Assembly (NCBI GenBank): GCA_035559595.1
Contig: DATMBF010000024.1
Location: 1-41,697, forward strand
Source: DATMBF01 sp035559595
GTDB taxonomy: Bacteria; Bacteroidota; Ignavibacteria; UBA10030
Reading direction: 5' to 3'
DNA: 41,697 bases
Shown: positions 8,577-17,679 of the stretch, in pieces
Layout of the letters: every line of letters starts with the position of its first letter
Numbering within the stretch: position 1 is the first letter of the stretch
The notes under the pieces: model-generated
Told to the model about the DNA's origin: nothing
Databases searched by the model: none
The model's input: the letters and a program-made list of their open reading frames with translations, nothing else
Position numbers and translations under genes: made by a program

Positions 8577-9488
8577 CTACTGCACAATATAAGGAATACC
8601 CCAGACTTGTGTTGAGAATGGTGCTTGATCATCAAAGAGGCTTTCTCTTGTCAACGCGCTTACAAAGACATGATGCCGCCCCCTCAGGTGGGAATTCCAA
8701 GAGTATTCGTATACCCTCTCGTATGCCGAGCCAATTTGCACTTGAGACACAAGCGTCATCCGTGCATGTGCCGGGCGGAAGTTACCGGCCATCATGAGCG
8801 CGGGTCTGTGCAGTGAGACAAAATCAGTATCTGATGCCGTGCTCCTAATAGTGACGCGAATCGTCATGGGTTGAGAGGGGCTAAACTGGGGCACTTCCCT
8901 TCCCCCGAAATGCCCGAGCTTAAACCAGTACGCCGTCGGATCAGTGATGACGACCGTATCAGTTCCGATTCTTGCTTCAAGCTTGTTGATGGTGATGAGG
9001 GCATTTTGGGTTCCCCCTTTCGCGGCCGAAACTTCACGCGGCCGCCAGTTGAGACGAGTATTGTTCGTCCGGGCAACTCTGTACAGCTTCACCTTTCTCA
9101 GTGTTTCTTCGACGAACGGTTTCGTGACGATCGTTATCGTCGTATCCTGAAGAGAGTACCTCGCTGCGATTCGAATTTCGCCCGTAATCGTGTGTTTGAC
9201 GGTCGCAACAACAAGCGTGTCGCTGACGGAATCAAAATCGATTGTCCGTGAGACTTGCGTGATGCGGCGCCCCCACCCACGCGGGTAAATAGGCGTCGCG
9301 ACATCGCCGGTCTTGAATATGACCGGACCGTCATCATTCAACGTCGCGCCGTCGCTGGTGAAAAGGGGATCTTCGGTAATCATTTGACGGATTGCTTCAA
9401 GGTTGGTCTCGTCAGGACCCATCACTTCCTTTTGACATCCCGCAAATATCCCGACAGTGAGCATCAGGAAGAAAGCCAGCCTTCTCAT
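8577..9488 (-). CDS. Uncharacterised lipoprotein
   Basis: A 303-residue predicted lipoprotein. The longer frame starts at 9551, but ATG at 9488 is preceded by GGAGG (five bases spacing) and opens a lipoprotein signal, MRRLAFFLMLTVGIFAGC, with lipidated Cys18. The mature protein is beta-rich, with many DTxxI/V repeats (DTLVVAT, DTTITIV, DTVVITD) and no catalytic motif I can name. It is probably anchored in the inner leaflet of the outer membrane or at the periplasmic face. A TATAAT hexamer lies just upstream on the minus strand near 9505, but the leader would be very short. It is monocistronic and divergent from the signalling operon that starts at 9732. Confidence 0.75.
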   Translation of the reverse strand: MRRLAFFLMLTVGIFAGCQKEVMGPDETNLEAIRQMITEDPLFTSDGATLNDDGPVIFKTGDVATPIYPRGWGRRITQVSRTIDFDSVSDTLVVATVKHTITGEIRIAARYSLQDTTITIVTKPFVEETLRKVKLYRVARTNNTRLNWRPREVSAAKGGTQNALITINKLEARIGTDTVVITDPTAYWFKLGHFGGREVPQFSPSQPMTIRVTIRSTASDTDFVSLHRPALMMAGNFRPAHARMTLVSQVQIGSAYERVYEYSWNSHLRGRHHVFVSALTRESLFDDQAPFSTQVWGIPYIVQ

Positions 9489-9731
9489 CGTATCCTCCAC
9501 TATATTATATATTGAGAGTTCTTTTTGTTGGAAATGACATGGGTTGGACACATCGTCTTCTCTCCAAGTTTAATCATTTTTCCCGTCTTTTCTGTGACGG
9601 CCGGCAGACGACGCCACAGCTTGCTTGTCTTTCCTTAATCTTGTACCATGTACGCAAGATCAGGGAGGTAGAACAATTCTTTCCATGACCCCAGAGAACT
9701 TCCCTGATTTCCCCTTTTTTGAGAAAAAACG

Positions 9732-10103
9732 ATGAAATCCATTGCCGTAATCGAAAACAACAGGGATAACCGGCTTCTCCTGAGGGCTATATTGGGCGAG
9801 ACCTATAATATTCTCGAATACGAAACGGGTTTTGAAGCTCTCGCCGCATTCCAGCAACACCTGCCCGATCTCGTCCTTCTCGATATTGCCCTGCCGGGAA
9901 TGGATGGTGTCGAAGTCCTCCAACGAATGAGAGACACTCAGGCCACCCGTGAACTTCCGGTCATCGCAATAACGGCACATGCCATGACGGGCGATCGTGA
10001 ACGTTTCCTCAGTGCGGGTTTCGACGACTACATCTCAAAACCGATCATCGACGAACGGCTTCTCCTCAACACCATTGAGGCATGGCTCCAAAAAAGAAAA
10101 TAA
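9732..10103 (+). CDS. Stand-alone response regulator receiver
   Basis: A 123-residue receiver-only (CheY/Spo0F-like) protein. The phosphoacceptor is Asp51 (VLLDIALPGMDG), the switch threonine is in IAITAHA, and the lysine is in YISKPI. The acidic pocket reads IENNRDN, so the usual second acidic residue is Asn; this could weaken Mg2+ binding. It has no output domain, so it would act by protein contact or as a phosphorelay intermediate. No Shine-Dalgarno sequence is evident before the ATG. The gene overlaps the next one by 22 bases in another frame, which makes it the first gene of a four-gene signalling operon. Confidence 0.9.
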   Translation: MKSIAVIENNRDNRLLLRAILGETYNILEYETGFEALAAFQQHLPDLVLLDIALPGMDGVEVLQRMRDTQATRELPVIAITAHAMTGDRERFLSAGFDDYISKPIIDERLLLNTIEAWLQKRK

Positions 10104-13100
10104 GAGACATCTCCCGCAGACGAATTCCCGCCGCAAAGTCGGCTCCTCCGCGAAAGGGCGACTTAGAGAGTGTCTACGCACGGCTCGGCCAGCGCCTTAT
10201 TTCTGCAACGACACATCGTGATGCAGCGAGGATCGTTCTGGGAGCTGCCAACGAACTGTTTTCGTGGGATGCTTGCACGCTCGATTTTTATTCTGCAGAG
10301 GAAGATAAGATCTACTCGGTATTGAATATCAACACTCTGCAACAGGGTCCCGAAGCGCCAGCAACGATTTCGCACGGTGCTACCCCTTCCGGAGGTCAGC
10401 GCAAGATTATCCAGCGCGGCGCACAGCTCTCCATCGCGGGGGTGACAAGCATCATGGCTGTCCCCATTCGAGCAAAGGAAGGGGTCATCGGAATTCTGAG
10501 CGTTAAGAGGTCAGGAAAAGAACCGTACACGCCAAAAGAACTTCGCACCCTTCAGTCACTTGCCGATTATTGCACGGGAACGTTCGAACGAATCCGGGCA
10601 GAGGAAGAACTTGCCCGCCGCCGACATGAACTGACCGATCTCATCGAAAATGCTGCGATCGGAATTCACTGGGAGAATGTTCAGGGACAGATCATCTGGG
10701 CGAATCATACGGAATTGGAGTTGCTTGGATATTCCCTGGAGGAGTACATCGGCCATGATTTCTTAGACTTCTGTGCCGACCAGAGTGCCGTGGTTCAATT
10801 CTCCAAGCTCCTTCGACAGCATACTCCAGTCAGGAATTTTGAAACCCGGCTCAAAACGCGAGACGGCTCTTTCAAGTTTGTTTCGATCAATGCGAATGCC
10901 GTGTTTCACGAGGGAGAGTTTATTCATTTCAGAGTCTTCACCCGCGATATCACCGAGCGTAAAATTGCGGAGCTCGAGGCAGAACATCGGAGTCAGCGCA
11001 GTTTACTTTTAGCAAAGATCTCTCAGTCCCTTGCAGAGGCAGGGCGGGACTTTCAGGCTGTCCTGAAGTCAATCGGCAATCATGTCGTCCACGGTTTCAG
11101 TGATGCCTGCGTCGTTCGTCTGGTTTCGGACGATGGGCAATTGTTGAACCCTGTTGCAATTCATCATCGGGATCCCGAGGCTCTTTCGCTCTTGCGCGAA
11201 ACTGATGCGAGGACTCCTCAAGGTGTGCACGAGGGGATCGGATCGGATGTGATCCGCTCGGGCAAATCTCTCTTCCTTCCAAACGTGGAACCCGAGGAAC
11301 TTCGATCGAGTATAAAGCCGGGACTTCGACCGCACATCGACCGCTTCCGCACACACAGTCTCCTTGCTGTTCCATTGAAAGCGCAGGGACACACCATCGG
11401 CGTTCTCTATGCCGGACGCGACATCACACCAACCCCCTTCACCGCCGACGATCAATCCTTTCTTGAGGAGATCGCGTACAGGGCCTCCCTCGTGATGACG
11501 AACGCCTTCTACTTCGAGCAACTGCAACAGAGACTTGCTGAGCAGAGATCTGCGAAGCTTGAGGCCGAGCGCCGCTCCCAGCGCAGTCTCTTGTTAGCTA
11601 AAATTTCGAATCTTCTTGCCGAAGCCGGCCGGGACTTCAGCGGAGTACTGGAGGTGGTCGGTAGGGAGGTTGCAGCAGGATTTAGCGACGCCTGCGTCGT
11701 CTCTCTGATTTCGGGCGACGGCCAGTTGTTGAACCCTGTCGCGATCCATTGCCACGACCAAGAGTTACAGGAACTCGCTCGATCTGTATTAGGCAAGACA
11801 GCGCTTAGCGTGAGTGAAGGGATCGGTTCGATAGTTATTCGGTCGGGCAAGACCCTGTTGGTTCCTGTTGTCAATCGTGAGCAACTTTCGAAACAGCTCA
11901 AAGCCGAACATCGCCAGATTCTGGATCGATTCCCTATCCACACTCTTCTTGTAGTCCCCCTCAAAGCACAGGGAAAAGTCATCGGTGTGCTTTACTGCGC
12001 CCGTGATACGACGAAAGAATCCTTCACAGCAGATGATCAGACTTTCCTTGAAGATCTTGCAAATCGCACTTCGTTGGTCATTACCAACGCCCTTTACCTT
12101 CAGCAACTTGAATCGGAGCTTGCCGAAAGGAGACGAACCGAAGAAGCCCTTCAAAAGAGTCGCGAACTCTACAGAAATCTTGTCGAGAATATCCGTGAGC
12201 TCTTCTTTGTTGTGGACGCAAACGGCAGAATTATCTACGGAAGTCCAAATTTCTTCTCCGAGACGGGCTTTGCTCCTGCCGAGATCATCGGAAGGACCTA
12301 TGTTCGGCTGATCCATCCGGATGATCGAGCTCGCGTTATCGAATTCTACAAACAAAAGACCGCGGATGGCACTGTCGACACGACCATTGAGTTCCGCGGT
12401 CGCCGCCACGACGGCAGCTATGAGTGGGTCGAGCAATCCACAAGGATTGTTCGCGACGAACGTGGTAACGTCATTGAATATCGAAACCTCGTCCGAAACA
12501 TCACTGAGCGAAAACGGGCTCAGGAGGCCGTTGAGGCCTTTGCCAGGCAACGCGAGCGGCTTTTGCAGATTTCACAAACAGTGTTTTCAACTCTTTCATT
12601 GGAGGATGTTCTCCAGAGAATCCTCGAGGCACTTCGAGAAGCAGCCCCGTACGATAGCTGCGCATTGTTTTTGTACGACAGAGAATCAGCGACACTCCGA
12701 CCCACCCTGGCGATTGGAACCGACTGGCTCTCCAAGGATTTCCACTCATGGTCAATCCCGGTCTCCAAGGGTATTGCCGGCTCAGTGGCGCGTTCCGGGA
12801 AAGCTGAACTCATCAGCAACTCTCACCTCGATCCGAGGTCTGTTTATCCGCCTGGCACACTTCCAAAACGGGAACACGTCATCAGCATCCCGCTCATTAC
12901 CAAAGGCCAGACGTTCGGCGTTATCAATCTTGGTCGCACCTCCGATCCATCGTTCTCGGAAGACGAATTCAGACTGACCCAGCTCTTTGTTGGTTATGCG
13001 GCAAGCGCAATCGAAAACGCGCAGCTCTTCGAACAAATTAAGGTCTCGGAGGAGAAATACAGGAATATTTTCGATTTCGCCCCTGTGGGAATCTATCAAG

Positions 13101-14527
13101 CTCAGCCGGACGGGAAGATCATCACAGCGAATCGGACGTTTGCGGAACTTCTGGAATTCTCTTCCGTCAATGAGCTTTCCGTCCTGAATCTTCGAAACCT
13201 GTTTGTTTCTGCCGATGAATTCGCGAGCATCGTGAAACAACACGGTTCGGGGACAGGAGCTGTGAGTAAGGAAATCCTCCTGAAGAAGAAGTCAGGTTTG
13301 ACGCGATGGGTTCAACTCACACAGAACGCGGTGCGGGATGCAGATGGCAATCTGACAAGACTCGAAGGATTCGTGACCGATATTCAGAAGCGAAAAGAGG
13401 CAGAAGAGCGATTGCGCAAAAGTGAGGAGCTCTATCGAAACCTCGTTGAGAATATCAGTGAGGGGTACTTTGTCTCCGATCATCAGGGTCGACTGGTCTA
13501 TGCAAGCCCAAACATTTTTGGTGCCACGGGATATTCGCCCGGCGAGTTGCTTGGCCAAATGTATACTCGAATGATTGCTGACGAAGACCGACGACGAATC
13601 GTCTCGCTCTATTTGGAGCGGACCAAGGATGGGACACAGGATGTTCGGTGTGAATTCCAAGTACGAAGAAAAGACGGTTCCACGTTCTGGGTGGAGCAGT
13701 CGACGCGAATCCTGAGAACTCTCCGAGGGGAAGTTTCCGAATATCGGAGCATTGTCAGAGATATCACGGAGCGAAAACGGATCGAAGAACAGAAGATAAG
13801 AGCTGAAGCAGCGAATCGAGCGAAAAGCCAGTTTCTCGCAACCATGAGCCACGAGCTCAGGACCCCGCTCAACTCGATTATCGGATTCACGAATGTTCTC
13901 CTCAAAAACAAAGAAAATCGATTGCGACAGCAAGAGATCCTCTACCTTGACCGTATTCTGGAAAACGGCCTCCATCTTCTGACCCTGATCAATGATCTCC
14001 TTGACCTTTCCCGGATCGAGTCAGGTCAACTGCAGGTACAACTCTCACCGGTGTTTCTGGACAAACTTGTCTGGGACACGATCGCCCAATTAGAAGGCCG
14101 GACGGTGGGTCGGGAAGTGAAGCTGCTGGTGGAAATCGAGCACGCTCTTAAACCCTTCCTTGCTGACGCGGGCAAGTTGAAGCAGGTTCTGATTAACCTC
14201 ATCGGGAATGCCTTGAAGTTCACGGAAAAAGGCTCGGTCCGTGTCTTGGTGGAGGTAAATGACGAATCTTCCCTCCCCACAAAGGTTCATATTATCGATA
14301 CGGGCATTGGAATTCCAAAAAACCGCCAGCATGAGTTGTTTACGGCCTTCCAGCAAATCGATTACGGGCTTAGCCGGAAATATGAAGGATCGGGGTTGGG
14401 ATTAAGCATTTCGAAGTCCTTATGCGATCTCATGGGCTATTCGCTCACGTTTGAAAGCGAGGTAGGGAAAGGATCGACCTTCACCATTCACCTCAATCAT
14501 ACCGTCCCTGCACCAGTTATCCAATGA
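10082..14527 (+). CDS. Multi-GAF/multi-PAS sensor histidine kinase
   Basis: A 1481-residue cytosolic kinase with no transmembrane segment. Approximate order: GAF (27-170), PAS (180-300), GAF (305-485), GAF (495-680), PAS (700-825), GAF (830-985), PAS (990-1110), PAS (1115-1235), HisKA, HATPase (1360-1475). The phosphoacceptor is His1257 in MSHELRTPLN. ATP-binding boxes are LIGNALKF (N), DTGIGIP (G1) and GSGLGLSI (G2). The second and third GAF domains share QRSLLLAKIS, EAGRD and DGQLLNPVAIH, and the PAS domains near 700 and 1115 share ELYRNLVENI and WVEQSTRI, so both pairs are internal duplications. There is no own receiver. It probably signals to the receiver encoded before it or to the NtrC-type regulator encoded two genes later. 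The ligands are unknown. Confidence 0.92.
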   Translation: MAPKKKIRDISRRRIPAAKSAPPRKGDLESVYARLGQRLISATTHRDAARIVLGAANELFSWDACTLDFYSAEEDKIYSVLNINTLQQGPEAPATISHGATPSGGQRKIIQRGAQLSIAGVTSIMAVPIRAKEGVIGILSVKRSGKEPYTPKELRTLQSLADYCTGTFERIRAEEELARRRHELTDLIENAAIGIHWENVQGQIIWANHTELELLGYSLEEYIGHDFLDFCADQSAVVQFSKLLRQHTPVRNFETRLKTRDGSFKFVSINANAVFHEGEFIHFRVFTRDITERKIAELEAEHRSQRSLLLAKISQSLAEAGRDFQAVLKSIGNHVVHGFSDACVVRLVSDDGQLLNPVAIHHRDPEALSLLRETDARTPQGVHEGIGSDVIRSGKSLFLPNVEPEELRSSIKPGLRPHIDRFRTHSLLAVPLKAQGHTIGVLYAGRDITPTPFTADDQSFLEEIAYRASLVMTNAFYFEQLQQRLAEQRSAKLEAERRSQRSLLLAKISNLLAEAGRDFSGVLEVVGREVAAGFSDACVVSLISGDGQLLNPVAIHCHDQELQELARSVLGKTALSVSEGIGSIVIRSGKTLLVPVVNREQLSKQLKAEHRQILDRFPIHTLLVVPLKAQGKVIGVLYCARDTTKESFTADDQTFLEDLANRTSLVITNALYLQQLESELAERRRTEEALQKSRELYRNLVENIRELFFVVDANGRIIYGSPNFFSETGFAPAEIIGRTYVRLIHPDDRARVIEFYKQKTADGTVDTTIEFRGRRHDGSYEWVEQSTRIVRDERGNVIEYRNLVRNITERKRAQEAVEAFARQRERLLQISQTVFSTLSLEDVLQRILEALREAAPYDSCALFLYDRESATLRPTLAIGTDWLSKDFHSWSIPVSKGIAGSVARSGKAELISNSHLDPRSVYPPGTLPKREHVISIPLITKGQTFGVINLGRTSDPSFSEDEFRLTQLFVGYAASAIENAQLFEQIKVSEEKYRNIFDFAPVGIYQAQPDGKIITANRTFAELLEFSSVNELSVLNLRNLFVSADEFASIVKQHGSGTGAVSKEILLKKKSGLTRWVQLTQNAVRDADGNLTRLEGFVTDIQKRKEAEERLRKSEELYRNLVENISEGYFVSDHQGRLVYASPNIFGATGYSPGELLGQMYTRMIADEDRRRIVSLYLERTKDGTQDVRCEFQVRRKDGSTFWVEQSTRILRTLRGEVSEYRSIVRDITERKRIEEQKIRAEAANRAKSQFLATMSHELRTPLNSIIGFTNVLLKNKENRLRQQEILYLDRILENGLHLLTLINDLLDLSRIESGQLQVQLSPVFLDKLVWDTIAQLEGRTVGREVKLLVEIEHALKPFLADAGKLKQVLINLIGNALKFTEKGSVRVLVEVNDESSLPTKVHIIDTGIGIPKNRQHELFTAFQQIDYGLSRKYEGSGLGLSISKSLCDLMGYSLTFESEVGKGSTFTIHLNHTVPAPVIQ

Positions 14528-15369
14528 CCTCCGCTGTGCATTCTGAATCCCATCACAATATGCTGCTCGCGCTGCTGCCGTTCAATCACGGCGAATGGGC
14601 CCACGCGAATTTGACCAGATTGAGCCTTTTCCTCAAGAACCCTCAAAGCTTCACTGAGCCTGAGCTTTTCGAGCGGTTTCTTGACGCAAAACAGACGTTC
14701 ATAACAAAAACCACCCATGCCATTGAAGTGCTCATGAGCAGATGCCGCGAGCTTCAGAGAGATCATTCTGCAATTGATCAGCTACGGATTCGCACGATTA
14801 ACCTAAATAACATATTGAAAGAAATGCAATCCTCACCCGATCAACCTCTCTCAGACAGAATGCTGGAGGAGACCGAAGCAGTCAAAGAATCGTTGCGCAT
14901 TGTGCGGCAGGAAGCTCTTCGTTCCTTTCAAGCGAGCCCCACGGAGATCCTGCAAAGCGTTCTGGCTTCTCTCCAACCGATGCTGGAGAACCATGGCGTG
15001 ACCGTTACAGGATCTCATGATGACACGTCTACAATCGTTTGTATAACACCTCAGACGCTGTTTGACGTTCTCCGGAGTCTTTTCGACCATGCCCTTGATG
15101 CTATGCGCGAAAGCCAGCAGCGATCACTCGATATCCGGTCTTACGAGAAGGCCCTCTGGTGGGTGGTGGAAATAAAAGACTCAGGAAAAGGAATACCGCT
15201 GGAACAATGGAAGACAGTGTTTGACAATACGACGAGCAATCCACAGACTGGGCGATTAGGTTTCGGTGCTATGAGAGAACATCTGCGACTGTTCGAGGGT
15301 GAGATCGCAATCAAGGAAAGTACGGTCGGGACAGGAACAACAATGCTCCTAAGATTAAAGAAGATCTAA
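14524..15369 (+). CDS. Histidine kinase-like ATPase without phosphoacceptor domain
   Basis: A 281-residue protein with a C-terminal GHKL ATPase-like domain (about 150-281). G1 is DSGKGIP; the N-box is degenerate (FDHALDAM, with His where Asn normally binds Mg2+) and the G2 loop reads GFGAM. The N-terminal 140 residues are helical and contain no H-box with the HE(L/I)RTP pattern. It may therefore be a pseudokinase or a binding partner and not an autokinase. It overlaps the previous gene by four bases (ATGA) and lies five bases before the NtrC-type regulator, so a role as modulator of that regulator is plausible but inferred. Confidence 0.75.
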   Translation: MTSAVHSESHHNMLLALLPFNHGEWAHANLTRLSLFLKNPQSFTEPELFERFLDAKQTFITKTTHAIEVLMSRCRELQRDHSAIDQLRIRTINLNNILKEMQSSPDQPLSDRMLEETEAVKESLRIVRQEALRSFQASPTEILQSVLASLQPMLENHGVTVTGSHDDTSTIVCITPQTLFDVLRSLFDHALDAMRESQQRSLDIRSYEKALWWVVEIKDSGKGIPLEQWKTVFDNTTSNPQTGRLGFGAMREHLRLFEGEIAIKESTVGTGTTMLLRLKKI

Positions 15370-15373
15370 CGGT

Positions 15374-16744
15374 ATGGCCAAGCGCGCCCTCCTCATTCTG
15401 GATGATGATCCGACATTTCTCAGCGATATTCAGGCATTGCTGGGAAAGGCGTATACATTCTTCCCTGTGGGGAAAGAGGAAGAAGCGTTCGTCATCCTCA
15501 GCGAAAGAAAGATTGACGTCATGTTTCTCGATCTTATGCTCGGCGGCGGCAGAACGGGGCTGGATGTACTGAAAAAGGTCCGGGAGGAGGTACCCGACCT
15601 TCCTGTCATTATATTGACGGCCTACGCTTCCGTTGATACCGCGGTGAGCGCTATGAAATTGGGTGCATATCATTACATTTCAAAATCTCCGAACATCGAA
15701 GAACTAAAGACCCTTATTGACCGGGCTGTTGCAGACAGGATGGTTCGTCGGGAATATCAGCTCCTTCGGGAAGAAGTTGATCGGGCGACAGGCACAATTA
15801 CGGGGAAGAGCCAGGCCGTGCAGCAGGTTATTGAATCAATCCATCGCGTTGCGCTCTCAGATGTTACTGTCCTCATCACCGGCGAATCGGGTACCGGGAA
15901 GGAGCTCGTCGCTCGAGCCATCCATAATGCGAGCAAGCGCAGTCAGCATCCATTTGTTACGGTGAATTGCGCCTCATTGGTGAAAGACCTTGTAGAAAGC
16001 GAGCTGTTTGGCCATCAGAAGGGCGCATTTACAGGCGCTATCCAGACAAAAATCGGGAAGTTTGAGCTTGCGGAAGGAGGAACGATCTTCCTCGACGAAA
16101 TTGCAGAACTCGATACACGTTTGCAGGTGAAACTGCTTCGTGTTTTACAGGAGCGAGAAATTGACCGGATCGGCGGAACTGCCCCCATTCCCGTCGATGT
16201 GAGGATCATTGCTGCCACAAACCGGAACCTTCCGCAAATGATCGAGCAGGGTCTGTTCCGCGAGGATCTCTTCTATCGACTCAATGTCTATCCAATCAGC
16301 CTCCCGGCACTCCGAGATCACAAAGAGGACATTCCTCTTCTCGTCGATCAGTATCTCGAACAGTACTGCCGCGAGCTTGGTCGACAGAAGCTTGAGGTAA
16401 GTCCTGTCACGCTCGAGTGTATGATGCGGTACGACTGGCATGGCAATGTGCGTGAGCTTCAGAACGTCATCCAGCGGGCTGTGCTTCTCTCGACAGGTCA
16501 GACTGTCGAGCCGGAACACCTGCCGAAAGAGCTTGTTGAAGGTACCGCATCTGTGCCGGTAGAAAAGCGTAGCCTTCGTGACTTGGAACGTGAAGCACGC
16601 GAGAACGCCGCCCGGACTGCCATCTACCGAGTTCTCGAGTCGACTGACTGGAACGTCAAGGAAAGTGCGAAAATTCTGGAAATTCCGGAGAAGACGCTTT
16701 ATGATCGTTGCAGAAAGCTGGGAATTAAACTTTCCTCGAGATAG
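15374..16744 (+). CDS. NtrC-family sigma-54-dependent response regulator
   Basis: A 456-residue activator. It has a receiver domain (Asp53 in VMFLDLMLG), an AAA+ domain with Walker A GESGTGKE (170-177), the sigma-54 contact loop GAFTGA (217-222) and Walker B FLDE (Asp241), and a Fis-type helix-turn-helix at about 412-452 (ESAKILEIPEKTLYDRC). All hallmarks needed to activate sigma-54 polymerase are intact. It is the last gene of the signalling operon, and the next plus-strand feature is a consensus sigma-54 promoter in front of the pilin/assembly operon. By analogy with PilR-pilA it most likely activates that promoter; this is inference from position and architecture. Confidence 0.93.
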   Translation: MAKRALLILDDDPTFLSDIQALLGKAYTFFPVGKEEEAFVILSERKIDVMFLDLMLGGGRTGLDVLKKVREEVPDLPVIILTAYASVDTAVSAMKLGAYHYISKSPNIEELKTLIDRAVADRMVRREYQLLREEVDRATGTITGKSQAVQQVIESIHRVALSDVTVLITGESGTGKELVARAIHNASKRSQHPFVTVNCASLVKDLVESELFGHQKGAFTGAIQTKIGKFELAEGGTIFLDEIAELDTRLQVKLLRVLQEREIDRIGGTAPIPVDVRIIAATNRNLPQMIEQGLFREDLFYRLNVYPISLPALRDHKEDIPLLVDQYLEQYCRELGRQKLEVSPVTLECMMRYDWHGNVRELQNVIQRAVLLSTGQTVEPEHLPKELVEGTASVPVEKRSLRDLEREARENAARTAIYRVLESTDWNVKESAKILEIPEKTLYDRCRKLGIKLSSR

Positions 16745-16794
16745 ATTCCGAAAATCTCAGAATCAAGTGAGACAGATTCCTATTTTTTCGGAAT
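16745..16794 (+). promoter_or_regulatory. Inverted repeat between activator gene and sigma-54 promoter
   Basis: Perfect ten-base arms ATTCCGAAAA (16745-16754) and TTTTCGGAAT (16785-16794) enclose a nested pair TCTCA/TGAGA (16755-16759 and 16768-16772). The repeat begins right after the stop codon of the activator gene and is centred about 118 bases before the expected start site of the sigma-54 promoter. That position fits an upstream activator site. The arms are not followed by a T-run, so a classical terminator is less likely, though not excluded. Confidence 0.5.
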
Positions 16795-16861
16795 AGTCTG
16801 ACAAACGCTCTAGAGACCTGCCCACTTCCTTCCATTTTCGCCAATCTCTGGCTGAGATCTA

Positions 16862-16877
16862 TGGCACCGATGTTGCT
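16862..16877 (+). promoter_or_regulatory. Sigma-54 promoter
   Basis: TGGCAC (16862-16867), a five-base spacer and TTGCT (16873-16877) match the -24/-12 consensus TGGCAC-N5-TTGCW. Transcription would begin near 16888 and give a leader of about 80 bases before the pilin-like gene at 16968. The adjacent upstream gene encodes a complete NtrC-type activator. Confidence 0.85.
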
Positions 16878-16967
16878 ATAGGGTAGGCATGTCAATTCAC
16901 CTTTCTTCAAATTGGATAAAAGAGATTGTAAAGCTTTCAAACCAAACCTCAATGAGGGAGTACTAAC

Positions 16968-17414
16968 ATGGGCAGCTCAAGAATGATTCTTCTCTCTGGC
17001 GTATATGCGATGCTCGGTCTCTACACCGTAGGCATCCGTGAAGCCGACGTCAAGCAATATAAGATTGCTGCCACGCACGCCGACCAAGTGCAAGCTGAAG
17101 AGATTGCCAAGATGGGTGTTCAGCTTTGCATCTACGACCTTGGCTTGAGCAAACCGTCAGCACTCCCCTTCCTCTGGAATAAGTCCGTTGCTGGTGGATC
17201 GCTTACCTACTACAGCAACGATTCAGGGCTTGCTTCCGACCAAGTTCGCATTATCTCCATCGGAACATTCAATGGCCACAAAGTGACGCGAGTCGCGATT
17301 GTGAAGTTAATTGCCACGTACACCGGCTCCACGAAGAAGAAGAAGTGGAACAAGTGGGAGACAGAGCGTGTGTATACCGCGATGAATGCGTCGGAATTCA
17401 ATTCCTGGAACTGA
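16968..17414 (+). CDS. Pilin-like protein, copy 1
   Basis: A 148-residue protein with one N-terminal hydrophobic helix (about residues 6-23, MILLSGVYAMLGLYTVGI), then a polar helix with EADVKQYKIAATHADQVQAE and a globular tail ending in a lysine-rich KKKKWNKW segment. The layout, with the hydrophobic helix continuing into an alanine/glutamate-rich amphipathic helix, is that of minor pilins of PilX type. However, there is no leader with G/A followed by a +5 glutamate, so cleavage by a standard prepilin peptidase is not predicted. The ribosome site GAGGGAG (16953-16959) is good. It is about three quarters identical to the product of 22753-23202. It is the first gene behind the sigma-54 promoter. 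I infer pilin-like function from shape and neighbours only. Confidence 0.65.
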   Translation: MGSSRMILLSGVYAMLGLYTVGIREADVKQYKIAATHADQVQAEEIAKMGVQLCIYDLGLSKPSALPFLWNKSVAGGSLTYYSNDSGLASDQVRIISIGTFNGHKVTRVAIVKLIATYTGSTKKKKWNKWETERVYTAMNASEFNSWN

Positions 17415-17458
17415 TTCACTTCCGCCTCCCACGCGAAGCCGTGGGCTCTTCAAGTCAG

Positions 17459-17668
17459 ATGACCTCCTCCCGACCCAACAACACCTATCGTGTGTGTCCC
17501 CAATGTGGGAATTTCTCGCACGTGCGGGAAGGTCAATTCTACTGTATCCTTTGCGGCATGAAGCTCATCGAGGAATGCTCCCAATGCAATTCCCCTATTC
17601 TTCATCCTTATGGCAAGTTCTGCCATCATTGCGGCTCATCGTACCGTCTGGTAAACCAGGAAAGGTAA
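17459..17668 (+). CDS. Small double zinc ribbon protein
   Basis: A 69-residue protein with four CxxC knuckles: CPQC, CILC, CSQC and CHHC, arranged as two consecutive zinc ribbons. The frame is open further upstream, but that part overlaps the pilin gene in another frame, so I place the start at ATG 17459. The ribosome site is weak. The gene is 44 bases after the pilin-like gene and 11 bases before the platform-protein gene. Double zinc ribbons usually mediate protein or nucleic-acid contacts; the role in pilus assembly is unknown. Confidence 0.7.
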   Translation: MTSSRPNNTYRVCPQCGNFSHVREGQFYCILCGMKLIEECSQCNSPILHPYGKFCHHCGSSYRLVNQER

Positions 17669-17679
17669 CGAAGTAAACC

